Positions 16,071 through 23,616 of a stretch of 36,322 bases of DNA are shown piece after piece. This DNA is from Clostridiales bacterium. GTDB lineage: Bacteria; Bacillota; Clostridia; Oscillospirales; Oscillospiraceae. The translations under genes were made by a program, and so were the position numbers. Positions within the stretch are counted from its first letter, which is position 1. Each line of letters starts with the position of its first letter. The stretch covers positions 1 through 36,322 of the forward strand of contig JALFXH010000031.1 in assembly GCA_022786965.1 (NCBI GenBank). The letters run 5' to 3'. Below the pieces are notes generated by a model. It was not told the origin of the DNA. It saw nothing but the letters and a program-made list of their open reading frames with translations, and did not search any database.

Positions 16071-16586
16071 TTACATCCTTTCGCACACGAATAAGACATA
16101 GGTGTATTTCTTTCCCCTGGGCAGGCACACATCGTCCTGGGTCCACAGGGCTTCCAGATAGTAGTCCTTCCACTGATCCGTCAGGTCTTCCAGATGCCGC
16201 ACGGCGAAGCCCGCCTGCCGGGTCTGATTTAGAAGCTGCACCACATCCTCCGTCACATCGGAGAAAACCAGTTTTCCGCCCTTTCGCAACAGATTTCCCG
16301 CCTGTTTCAGGGCCAACGGGACATTTCCGCTGACATAGAAGCTGCATTGAGAAAGGATTCCGTCAAAGCTGCCCGGTTCATAGGGCGGGTTCAGATAGTC
16401 TCCGGCAGTCACGTCCTCGCCCCGGGGATTCAGGTCAATGCCTTCTGCTTCGTAGCCCAGGGATTTGAGAAGCCTGACGGTGCTGCCGTCCCCAGCCCCC
16501 ATGTCCAGCCACTTTGCCGGCGGGGGCAGAAAGGACAGTTCAATCAGATAGCGACTGTGCTCCTGGCCGCCGGGATGCCCCAGCAT
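16071..16586 (-). CDS. Class I SAM-dependent methyltransferase (TrsM/DVU_1556-type)
   Basis: Rossmann-fold methyltransferase, about 171 aa. SAM motif I is WLDMGAGDGSTVRLLKSLG (about residue 27), the acidic residue after strand 2 is in EGIDLNP, and FDGILSQCSFY (about 83) is motif II. I start at ATG 16586, which overlaps the preceding stop as TGATG and has GGAGGACA upstream; the longer open frame up to 16856 only reads over the redox gene. Its substrate is unknown. Ubiquinone-type or small-molecule methyltransferases share this fold, so only the neighbourhood suggests it belongs to the Trs-like set. Confidence 0.8.
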   Translation of the reverse strand: MLGHPGGQEHSRYLIELSFLPPPAKWLDMGAGDGSTVRLLKSLGYEAEGIDLNPRGEDVTAGDYLNPPYEPGSFDGILSQCSFYVSGNVPLALKQAGNLLRKGGKLVFSDVTEDVVQLLNQTRQAGFAVRHLEDLTDQWKDYYLEALWTQDDVCLPRGKKYTYVLFVCERM

Positions 16587-16804
16587 CACTTGTCCTCCAG
16601 GGCTTTCTCCACAGAAAGCACCTTGCCCAGGGCCAGTTCCTCCGGCACATAGATGAAGCCGCATTTTGGACACACCGGCAGCTCCACGGGAAAGCCGTTG
16701 TCCAGATACATAAATTTTGCCTTGCCCTTTTCCAGAGGGATTCTGCATTTCATGCAGGTCAGCTTTCCCTCCGGGTCGATGGTGTAATAATTCTTGTCGG
16801 CCAT
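16586..16804 (-). CDS. Small CxxC...CxxC redox protein (DVU_1557-type)
   Basis: 72-aa protein with two cysteine pairs, TCMKCRIPL (about residue 16) and PVCPKCGFIY (about 45), 26 or so residues apart: a zinc-ribbon or rubredoxin-like knuckle. First gene of the five-gene operon; start ATG 16804 with GAGGGAA about 8 bases before it. Small proteins of this kind precede the methyltransferase gene in the Desulfovibrio neighbourhood I recall, where they are called redox proteins; whether it holds zinc or iron is unknown. Confidence 0.75.
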   Translation of the reverse strand: MADKNYYTIDPEGKLTCMKCRIPLEKGKAKFMYLDNGFPVELPVCPKCGFIYVPEELALGKVLSVEKALEDK

Positions 16805-16875
16805 ACTTGGTTCCCTCTTGTATTCTATGAATAGGTATATTGTTCTTTAGTTGCACAGGCGCTTACAGCGCTCAT

Positions 16876-17070
16876 GGCTTCCCCCGGGGGGAAGCTGTCG
16901 AGCGCAGCGAGACTGATGAGGATCGGCGAAATGTATCGATTGTGTATTCAGTTCGTAAAAAGGTACTATTTTGAAGGCTGTTCCTTCTTATTTGTTTGCA
17001 TTCCGAATGATAAGATGTCGCCGTTCCTCATCCGCCCCCTTCGGGGGCACCTTCCCCCCGGGGGAAGGTA
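16876..17070. repeat. Family A palindromic element (copy 2), between the dicluster gene and the trs-like operon
   Basis: About 195 bases with ends GGCTTCCCCCGGGGGGAAG and CTTCCCCCCGGGGGAAGG, each palindromic. As in copy 1, one end is followed by a GAGCG(C)AGCGAG segment and the other preceded by CGCCCCCTTCGGGGGC, with GATGAGG/CCTCATC adjoining. The middle is AT-rich and unrelated to copy 1. It fills nearly all of the 294-base gap and no gene is seen in it. Confidence 0.8.
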
Positions 17071-17098
17071 TTGATCCGCTAAATTCTGCTTCACCGGC

Positions 17099-19378
17099 TT
17101 ACAGACGATTGACAATATTCATCCGGTGGCTGTAGGCCCGGTGGACCCGGTAGCCGCCGTCAATCTCTTCATACTTGACCCAGAAGGTCACGTTGCCCAG
17201 CCGGGCACGGGTCAGAAGCAGACCGCTTTCCTCATCCCGGATGGCCTCGCCGGTTTCCCGAAGGTTCTGCAAAACCCGAATCACATCGGTTTTCAGGATC
17301 ATCCGGTCGTCCATCATGGCTTCCGCCTCTGGGGTGTATTCGATGGTATAGCCCAAATCCACTTGGGTTACCTCCTCATTCCAGATTTCTTCCAGCAATT
17401 GGTTTTTTAGGCTCAAACGGTTATAACGCTTGGCGCTGATGTCCGGGCAGTGGTCGGCGGAGGTTCCGTAAACCAGCTCCAAAAGGTGCATAGACTCCCG
17501 CCCCTCCCGGGCGAACCGATCCCGGCAGGCCATGCAGTAGCTGAGGTATGGCAGGTCAGATCGTTCCAGACACTTGACCGTCATCTCCTTGGCTACTTCC
17601 CGGTTGGTATACTGAGTCAGGCCGCCGTAGCCGCAGCAGGGGGACTTGTCCCCTTCGTAGGAAGTCTCGGTCACCTGACAGCCAAGGCTTTCCGCGATCC
17701 GGCGGATGCTGGCCTGGGTCGCGGCATCCCCTCTGGCGCCGCAGGCATCGTGAACGGCGATGGGTTTATTCAGACGCTTTGCCTTTTCCGGCAGACCGAT
17801 GTCCTCCAACACTTCCCAGATTCCCTGTACCTGCAAATCCTCGCTCTTTGACAGATTACGCTTACAGGTGGGGCACCCGGCAATCACCATGGGATTTCCA
17901 AGGGCCTCCAACTGCCTGTCCAGGAACGCAATGGTATCGGCGTACATCTCATACCGCCCGGCCCAGTCGCAGATGGCGCCGCAGCAGCCCAGCATCAGGG
18001 CCACGCCGCCGTCGAGACGATTACACAGGTCAAGGTACGCCGCCCGGACGGTGGCCGGGGCGATGGCCGTGGCCTGACAGCCGGGGAAGAATACATATTT
18101 ACACCGGTCGTATCCCGGTTGGGGACGGCACAGGAAGGCTTCGTCGTTGGAAAATACCATGTCCATCAGGGCAAATTCGTGAGGCGCCAGGGGCATTTTG
18201 CCGGTGGTCACCATATTCTCCCGGGCAATATGACAGACCTTTGCCATATCATAGCCGTTGGGGCACAGCACGCTGCACTGCCCGCACAGGGAGCAGGCGT
18301 TGATGGGCTTATTCATCATATGGTCGCCCATGATGACGGACACATTGTTGTAGATTTCCCGGGTGAGAATCCGGGGGAACTTTTTGTAATGCTGTAAGTA
18401 CGCGCAGCCTTTGATGCATTCCTCGCAGCGGCACTGGATGCAACGGCTGGCTTCCGCAATGGCCCTCTCCCGGTCTGTGCAGGGAATCCGTTTGGAGGGG
18501 GACACCCCTTCCAAGGAAGTATACAGCCGGGTTCCCACGCTGCCCTCTTCCCCGCGGGTGTTGGCAGGGTCCAGGTTTTGCGCCAGCCTGTCCGCGGACA
18601 GGGCGGCTTTTTTCGCGCCGAGGGCCGCGCCCAGCACGCCCCCGGTTCTGCCGGTGATCAGTTTGTGTTCCCGACAGACCATCACCGCTTCGTCAACGTT
18701 CAGTTCCGGAAACAAACTCCGGGCTGTATCATAAGCGGCGCAGAGCAGGTCAAATTTCGGGGCATTTTCTTCAAAGGCAACTACCGGGTCTGTATTCCAG
18801 ACAAAGGAAATGTCCATTTTCGATAAGGCCTGCGCGGAAGCCGACAGTATCTCCTCGCTCAGATTGGGGGCACAGGCACGCACAAAGGCCTCATAGCTAT
18901 CCTCCCGGCAGTAAACCATCACCGGGTACATCTTCCGGCACAGTTCTCCGGCAAGGAATAAACTGAACAAATCCCCGCCGAAAACGGCGGCTTTTTTGTT
19001 CTTCTTCCGCAGAAGCCCCCGTTTTTTGGGTGGTGTGCCGAACCGCAGGGCGGCGGCCTCCAGTTCCCGGATGGAAACACCCTCCCCAAGCTCTCTCAGT
19101 TTGCATTTTCCTTCACAGGGCGCTTCACAGGCAGCGCACAGAATGTGCGGGAAGGGCGTAACCTTTTCATACAGCGCCAGCGCCCGGTCAAAATCCCCCT
19201 CGGCAATGGCCGCCACCATGGCCTTGGTGTCCAGCTTCAGAGGACAGGCGGCGTTGCAGTAGGGGGGCTGCTCATGGACGCACAGGTGCTCGATGGCTTC
19301 CAGCTCCTCCTTGGTGAACATCCGCTTCTGACGGTACACATGGGTGGAGGCCCGTTCTTCAATGATCAAAGATGTCAC
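17099..19378 (-). CDS. Dicluster/CCG-domain pyridine-nucleotide-oxidoreductase-like protein
   Basis: 759-aa iron-sulfur protein, presumably cytoplasmic and an electron carrier for the adjacent aldehyde oxidoreductase. Layout: an N-terminal GltD-like cysteine region (YCNAACPLKLDT at 40-51; LCAACEAPCEGKC at 80-92); a Rossmann-like region whose nucleotide loop is degenerate (AVFGGDLFSLF at 131-141 instead of G-x-G-x-x-G); a two-[4Fe-4S] ferredoxin part (CIQCRCEECIKGC at 313-325 and CSLCGQCSVLCP at 362-373); two HdrB-type CCG modules (FFPGCQ...MLGCCGAICD and DACGARG...SPCCGYGG); and a C-terminal domain of about 90 residues without a motif I know. From memory this matches a family annotated as near selenium or molybdenum hydroxylase genes. 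GTG start at 19378 has only a modest site (GGAAGGG); an ATG at residue 20 is an alternative. Confidence 0.78.
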   Translation of the reverse strand: MTSLIIEERASTHVYRQKRMFTKEELEAIEHLCVHEQPPYCNAACPLKLDTKAMVAAIAEGDFDRALALYEKVTPFPHILCAACEAPCEGKCKLRELGEGVSIRELEAAALRFGTPPKKRGLLRKKNKKAAVFGGDLFSLFLAGELCRKMYPVMVYCREDSYEAFVRACAPNLSEEILSASAQALSKMDISFVWNTDPVVAFEENAPKFDLLCAAYDTARSLFPELNVDEAVMVCREHKLITGRTGGVLGAALGAKKAALSADRLAQNLDPANTRGEEGSVGTRLYTSLEGVSPSKRIPCTDRERAIAEASRCIQCRCEECIKGCAYLQHYKKFPRILTREIYNNVSVIMGDHMMNKPINACSLCGQCSVLCPNGYDMAKVCHIARENMVTTGKMPLAPHEFALMDMVFSNDEAFLCRPQPGYDRCKYVFFPGCQATAIAPATVRAAYLDLCNRLDGGVALMLGCCGAICDWAGRYEMYADTIAFLDRQLEALGNPMVIAGCPTCKRNLSKSEDLQVQGIWEVLEDIGLPEKAKRLNKPIAVHDACGARGDAATQASIRRIAESLGCQVTETSYEGDKSPCCGYGGLTQYTNREVAKEMTVKCLERSDLPYLSYCMACRDRFAREGRESMHLLELVYGTSADHCPDISAKRYNRLSLKNQLLEEIWNEEVTQVDLGYTIEYTPEAEAMMDDRMILKTDVIRVLQNLRETGEAIRDEESGLLLTRARLGNVTFWVKYEEIDGGYRVHRAYSHRMNIVNRL

Positions 19379-19396
19379 ATCCCTTCCAAATCAGCA

Positions 19397-19424
19397 ATGG
19401 AGAGGCGGTTGCCCGCCTCTCCAT
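19397..19424. other. Intercistronic hairpin between mop and the dicluster gene
   Basis: ATGGAGAGGCGG (19397-19408) and CCGCCTCTCCAT (19413-19424) form a perfect 12-bp stem with loop TTGC. No T-run follows on the - strand, so it is more likely an mRNA-protecting or processing structure than a terminator. Confidence 0.5.
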
Positions 19425-19440
19425 TATAACATATTGAGAA

Positions 19441-22197
19441 TTACTTTTCCAGATCCTTCAGAGCCGCCAGAACGACCTCAGGCAGAGCGGGGATACGGGT
19501 GATCCGTGCGCCGGTGGCGTTGTAGATGGCGTTCAGGATAGCGGGGTGCGGGGCGTCCAGAGGAGCCTCGCCGCAGCCGGCAGCGCCGTAGGGGCCTTCG
19601 GGGCGGTAGGTCTGCACATAGTGCAGCTCGATGTCATCGGGAACATCCTTGGGGTAAGGAATGCCGCAGCCCTTCAGGCTGGTGTGCTTGGTCAGATCGT
19701 CGAAGTCCTCGCTAAGGGCCAGGCCGATGCCCTGTGCCAGACCGCCGTAGAAGTTGCCGTCCACCAGCAGCTGATTCATGATGGTGCCCACGTCAGCCAC
19801 GCAGGTGAACTTCTCAACGGTGACCTTGCCGGTCTTGGTGTCCACGCAGACCTCAGGCAGGAACAGGGTGTACATATAGACGGAGAAGGGATCGCCCTGT
19901 GCGGTAGCCTGATCCACGGGATGATCGGCGCAGTAGGTGGCAACCCACTGACCCTGGACCTTGGTGTCAATGCCGTCAGCTACCATCTCATCGTAGGTAC
20001 GGTAGGTGCCGTCCTCCTTGCGCATGGCGGCCAGCAGGTTCTCGGCGGCCAGACGGCAGGCGTTGCCGGACATGACCTGAGAGCGGGAGCCGCCGGCGGG
20101 GCCGGAGTTGGGGGTGAACTTGGTATCGTTCATCACCAGACGGATCTGCTCGGGCTTAATACCGGCCTGACGCAGAGTCTCATGGGCGGAAACCAGAGTG
20201 CCCATGTCAGCGCCCTGACCGTGATCCTCCCAGGAGGTGTACATGGTGACAGTGCCGTCGGGGTTCAGTTCAGCATAAGCCTGAGAGGCGTCCACGCCGT
20301 CCAGACCACAGCCGTACACACCGGAGGCAACGCCGATGCCGTACTTGTAGCGGCCATCAGAGGCGGCATTCTTCTCAGCAACCCGCTTCTTGCCGGCCTC
20401 GTACAGGGGACGGGCCTTCTTGTACATCTCTTCCAGGCAGTACACATCGGGCTTGTAGCCGGTGGGGATGGTGGACTGAGCGGACTCCTTGTAGCAGTTC
20501 AGCTCGCGGATGTCGAAGGGATCCATACCCATCTTGGCAGCCAGCACGTCGATGGCGATTTCGGAGCCCATGAAGGACTGGGGAGAGCCGTAGGCACGGA
20601 AGGCAGAGCCCCATGCGTGGTTGGTAAAGACGGTCTGGGACTTGTTGCGGATGGTGGGGATGTCGTAGCCTGCGCCCACAAACTGGCTCAGACGATGAGT
20701 CAGCAGGTCGCCGAACTCGGAATAAGGACCATGGTCAACGTAGTTGTCGCCCCACAGGCCCAGCAGCTTACCGTTCTCGTCAGCCGCCAGCTTGATGTGC
20801 ATGAAGGCGGGGCTGCGCTTGCCGGTGTAGGTGATGTTCTGGAACTGGTTGAAGACCAGAGACACGGGCTTGCCGAGAATCTTGGCAGCCGCGCCCAGAA
20901 TGGCCTCATTGGTGGGAGAGAACTTGTAGCCGAAGGTACCGCCGGCGTGGTTCTGGACGATGCGCAGCTTCTCCATGGGAACGCCGATGCCGTCGGCGAT
21001 CATGGGCATGTGCAGGTGGATACCGATGGACTTAGAGTGCACGGTGACCATGCCGTCCTCATCGATGTAGGCGTAGCCGCAGTCAGGCTCCAGATGCAGG
21101 TGGGGCTGACGGGAGCAGTAGGACTCGATTTCCACCACGTTGGGAGCGGAGTCAAAGTCGAAGTCGGGACCCTTGATACAGTTGGTCTCGTAGTAAGCGT
21201 TGGGGGTGCCGGGATGGATTTCAATAGCGTCCTCGGCGATGGCGTCCATGGCGTTCATGTAGGCGGGCAGCTCTTCGATGTCCACCTTCACGGCGTCGGC
21301 GGCGGCACGGGCGTGAGCCTCGGTGTCGGCGGCAACGATGGCGATGGCGTCGCCGAACTGGAAGATCTTCTCGTCACACAGGACAGGACGATCCCAGCCG
21401 TCGCACTTGTTGTTCAGCGGCAGCATGACCAGACCGTTGATGCGGTTCTTGCCGCCGGCGGCCACGATGTCCTTGGCAGTGATAATCTTCTCAACGCCGG
21501 GCATCTTCTCGGCCTCGGAGGTATCAATGCCCTTAATCAGAGCGTGGCTGACCTTGGCCTGAACCAGAGCCAGACGCAGGGTGCCCTCGGGCATCTTCAG
21601 AGCGTCGTCCGCGCCGAAGTCCCAGGTACCGGTGACCTTCTGAGCGGCGGAAGGACGGATGTACTTGGTGCCCACGATGGAGTCGCCGGTGGGCTTGAAG
21701 ATCAGGTCTTCCTTGGTGATCTCGCCACGCATAACACGGGCGGCGTCCATAACAGCGTCAACGAGAGGCTTATAACCGGTGCAGCGGCACAGGTTCCGGT
21801 TCTTCTGGAACCAGTCACGGACTTCCTCACGGGTGGGAGAGGGGTTGTTGTCCAGCAGAACCTTGGAGGTCATGATGAAGCCGGGAGAGCAGAAGCCGCA
21901 CTGTGCGCAGCCGTGGGCCATCCATGCCACCTGCAGGGGATGCAGGTCGGACAGGGTGCCGATGCCCTCGATGGTGGTGATCTCCGCGCCGTCCTTGATC
22001 TTGCCCAGCTTCGTCAGGCAGGAGCGGGTGACCTTGCCGTTTACGATGACGTTACAGGCGCCACAGTGGCCCTCGCCGCAGCCGATCTTACAGCCGGTGA
22101 GCAGCAGGCGCTCCCGCAGGAAGGTCGCCAGCGTCTCGTTCTCGTCCACCAGAATATTCCGGGTGACGCCGTTAATGACAAACGTTTTTCTGACCAT
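19441..22197 (-). CDS. mop: Molybdenum-dependent aldehyde oxidoreductase, Mop type
   Basis: Single-chain molybdenum hydroxylase of the xanthine oxidase family, 918 aa, oxidising an aldehyde (or related substrate) to the acid. The N-terminal plant-type [2Fe-2S] cluster uses Cys-40, 45, 48 and 60, the second cluster Cys-100, 103, 137 and 139; these numbers equal those I recall for Desulfovibrio gigas MOP. There is no FAD domain: the frame goes straight from cluster domains (to about 160) into the molybdopterin domains. The base that activates the attacking water is Glu-877 in GAAGCGEAPL. Start ATG 22197 with AAGGAGG nine bases upstream. Preceded by a small unknown gene and followed by the dicluster gene. 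The substrate is not predictable, and xanthine or nicotinate-type activity cannot be excluded from sequence alone. Confidence 0.88.
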   Translation of the reverse strand: MVRKTFVINGVTRNILVDENETLATFLRERLLLTGCKIGCGEGHCGACNVIVNGKVTRSCLTKLGKIKDGAEITTIEGIGTLSDLHPLQVAWMAHGCAQCGFCSPGFIMTSKVLLDNNPSPTREEVRDWFQKNRNLCRCTGYKPLVDAVMDAARVMRGEITKEDLIFKPTGDSIVGTKYIRPSAAQKVTGTWDFGADDALKMPEGTLRLALVQAKVSHALIKGIDTSEAEKMPGVEKIITAKDIVAAGGKNRINGLVMLPLNNKCDGWDRPVLCDEKIFQFGDAIAIVAADTEAHARAAADAVKVDIEELPAYMNAMDAIAEDAIEIHPGTPNAYYETNCIKGPDFDFDSAPNVVEIESYCSRQPHLHLEPDCGYAYIDEDGMVTVHSKSIGIHLHMPMIADGIGVPMEKLRIVQNHAGGTFGYKFSPTNEAILGAAAKILGKPVSLVFNQFQNITYTGKRSPAFMHIKLAADENGKLLGLWGDNYVDHGPYSEFGDLLTHRLSQFVGAGYDIPTIRNKSQTVFTNHAWGSAFRAYGSPQSFMGSEIAIDVLAAKMGMDPFDIRELNCYKESAQSTIPTGYKPDVYCLEEMYKKARPLYEAGKKRVAEKNAASDGRYKYGIGVASGVYGCGLDGVDASQAYAELNPDGTVTMYTSWEDHGQGADMGTLVSAHETLRQAGIKPEQIRLVMNDTKFTPNSGPAGGSRSQVMSGNACRLAAENLLAAMRKEDGTYRTYDEMVADGIDTKVQGQWVATYCADHPVDQATAQGDPFSVYMYTLFLPEVCVDTKTGKVTVEKFTCVADVGTIMNQLLVDGNFYGGLAQGIGLALSEDFDDLTKHTSLKGCGIPYPKDVPDDIELHYVQTYRPEGPYGAAGCGEAPLDAPHPAILNAIYNATGARITRIPALPEVVLAALKDLEK

Positions 22198-22230
22198 AGT
22201 GCCATTCCTCCTTATAATTTGTGAAATAAC

Positions 22231-22497
22231 TTACTTTTTCTTGTGGGAACCGCAGGGGTCCTCGTCCGGGCCTTTGCCGGTGAGATCCTGCATCCGCTGC
22301 ATTCCCCGGGCGGAGTAGAACACCAGCTGGGATACACTGCCGTCCAGATTCTCCCCCCGGAGCACAAGGCCGTTGGCGTTTTCGTAATAATCGATGGGCA
22401 GTGTCCGCCGGTAAACCTTGCCGGTAACCGCGTCCACCACCTCCACGGTGACTTCCTTCGCGGAAATCTCGAAAATTTCGCTGTCCATGCCAACCAC
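22231..22497 (-). CDS. Small hypothetical protein upstream of mop
   Basis: 88-aa acidic protein of unknown family. It looks like a compact beta-rich domain (EVTVEVVDAVTGKVYRRTLP, then a YYENANGLVLRGE turn) ending in a polar, lysine-rich tail. No cysteine motif, signal or membrane segment; one Cys near the end. GTG at 22497 has GAGGA six bases before it; ATG 22488 with AAGGTGG is an alternative. Only 33 bases separate it from mop and a promoter lies just upstream, so it probably leads the mop transcript and may serve the enzyme. I do not recognise it. Confidence 0.7.
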   Translation of the reverse strand: MVGMDSEIFEISAKEVTVEVVDAVTGKVYRRTLPIDYYENANGLVLRGENLDGSVSQLVFYSARGMQRMQDLTGKGPDEDPCGSHKKK

Positions 22498-22540
22498 CTT
22501 CGGTCCTCGTAAAAATCAGAGGGTTCCCCTCTACGACTCT

Positions 22541-22589
22541 ATTGTAGCTTAATCCGTTCCGCTTTTACAACTTGTATTCAAAAACAAGT
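22541..22589 (-). promoter_or_regulatory. Promoter of the mop transcript with an inverted repeat
   Basis: On the - strand TTGTAA (22570-22565), 18 bases, TACAAT (22546-22541). An inverted repeat ACTTGT-N8-ACAAGT (22570-22589) adjoins the -35 and is centred about 45 bases before the expected start. It could be a Crp/Fnr-type site (TTGTA-N6-AACAA by another reading) but differs from the modA palindrome. Confidence 0.5.
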
Positions 22590-22594
22590 CGCAG

Positions 22595-22636
22595 AAAAAA
22601 AGCGACGGCGATTGTTAAAACTGCACAATCACCGTC
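22595..22636 (-). terminator. Terminator after the TylF-like methyltransferase gene
   Basis: On the - strand GACGGTGATTGT (22636-22625) pairs with ACAATCGCCGTC (22615-22604) with one G-T pair, then GC and seven T residues. A classical intrinsic terminator 27 bases beyond the stop. Confidence 0.85.
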
Positions 22637-22662
22637 ACAAAATATTCACATATTTCAGCAAA

Positions 22663-23616
22663 TTATATCTTACAGAGCACCAGAGTCCCGTTCAAATCAG
22701 GAATTGGCACGGCGGGAAGCCGCCTGCCCAGCTCCGCCTGATACCGTTTCAGAGCCGTCGCCGGACCGGGCAGGCCGGGATTTCCCCAGTCGTGGAGCAT
22801 GAGATATCCGCCGGAGGACAGCCGGGGCCAGAAATACCGCAGCCCCGCCAGTGTGGCCGGTTCAAAGTCCACATCCAGGGACACAAAGCAAAAGGTCTCC
22901 TCCAGACCCTCCAGGGATTCCGGGAAAAAGCCGGGCTTCAGCACCACCCGCTCCGGGTTGGGCATCACCGCCAGAACCTGCTCCGCGGAGGTCTTTTCAT
23001 GGGCGGCCTGGATGGCCTCCCCTGCCCCGGCGGCCCGGTCAAAGCCCTGAAAGCTGTCAAAGAGGTAGAGGGTCCGGTCAGGAAGGAGCCGATTGACGCA
23101 CCGGGCAAACTGCCCCCGATAGACTCCCAGCTCCGCCGCCGCGCCGGGTACGCCGTCCAAGCGGCGGCACAGCAGCTCCAGGGTTCCCGTGCGGACATAA
23201 TCATTTTCCCGCTCCTGTCCGGTGAGCCGGGTGTCCCGGAGCTGGTTCGGAGTGGGGATAATATGATGACGGGTCAGCAGCTTTTCCGCCAGCTCTTCCC
23301 CCAGAATCTGATATGCGGTGTCGCGGGAATTGGCGTTTCTATCCGAAAGAGAGACACTGTTTTTCAGGTACAGGCACCGCTCCGCCGGTATGCCCAGATC
23401 GGCGCATTTTTCGGCGATGGGTTCCACCTGGCGGGTGGTCACAATCATCAAATCGCATTGCGAGACAGGAACCGCCTCCGGGGGCAGCACAGGTCTTCCC
23501 AGAAGCACCGCGGAATCGGGACGGCTTTCCACAAACGCGGCAATCCGTTCCGGGGCAAGGCCCCGATCCATCAGCTCCGAGGCCCCGCAGCCCGTACCCC
23601 ATACATAAATACCCAT
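22663..23616 (-). CDS. Two-domain protein: Rossmann-like N-terminus plus TylF-type methyltransferase
   Basis: 317 aa. The first 100 residues look like the small nucleotide-binding-type domain found in many wall-glycan proteins: MGIYVWGTGCGASELM (glycine loop), AAFVESRP after strand 2, and a QCDLMIVTTRQ segment. The C-terminal 200 residues resemble TylF/MycF sugar O-methyltransferases: GAAAELGVYRGQFA (SAM loop), LYLFDSFQGFD, CFVSLDVDFEPAT with metal-ligand-type aspartates, and YLMLHDWGNPG. Likely methylates a glycan or sugar; substrate unknown. Start ATG 23616 overlaps the pseudouridine synthase stop (TAATG); the frame above it only covers that gene. A strong terminator follows. Confidence 0.78.
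   Translation of the reverse strand: MGIYVWGTGCGASELMDRGLAPERIAAFVESRPDSAVLLGRPVLPPEAVPVSQCDLMIVTTRQVEPIAEKCADLGIPAERCLYLKNSVSLSDRNANSRDTAYQILGEELAEKLLTRHHIIPTPNQLRDTRLTGQERENDYVRTGTLELLCRRLDGVPGAAAELGVYRGQFARCVNRLLPDRTLYLFDSFQGFDRAAGAGEAIQAAHEKTSAEQVLAVMPNPERVVLKPGFFPESLEGLEETFCFVSLDVDFEPATLAGLRYFWPRLSSGGYLMLHDWGNPGLPGPATALKRYQAELGRRLPAVPIPDLNGTLVLCKI

Noticed and set aside
19397-19424. Hairpin as the mop terminator
   Set aside because: No T-run follows on the - strand and the next gene begins 19 bases later; it is more likely an intercistronic structure.
19546-22224. 892-residue open frame antisense to mop
   Set aside because: It mirrors the mop codons in a GC-rich gene, gives a repetitive Gly/Val/Leu/His-rich product with no domain, and has no ribosome site; mop on the other strand has full motifs.
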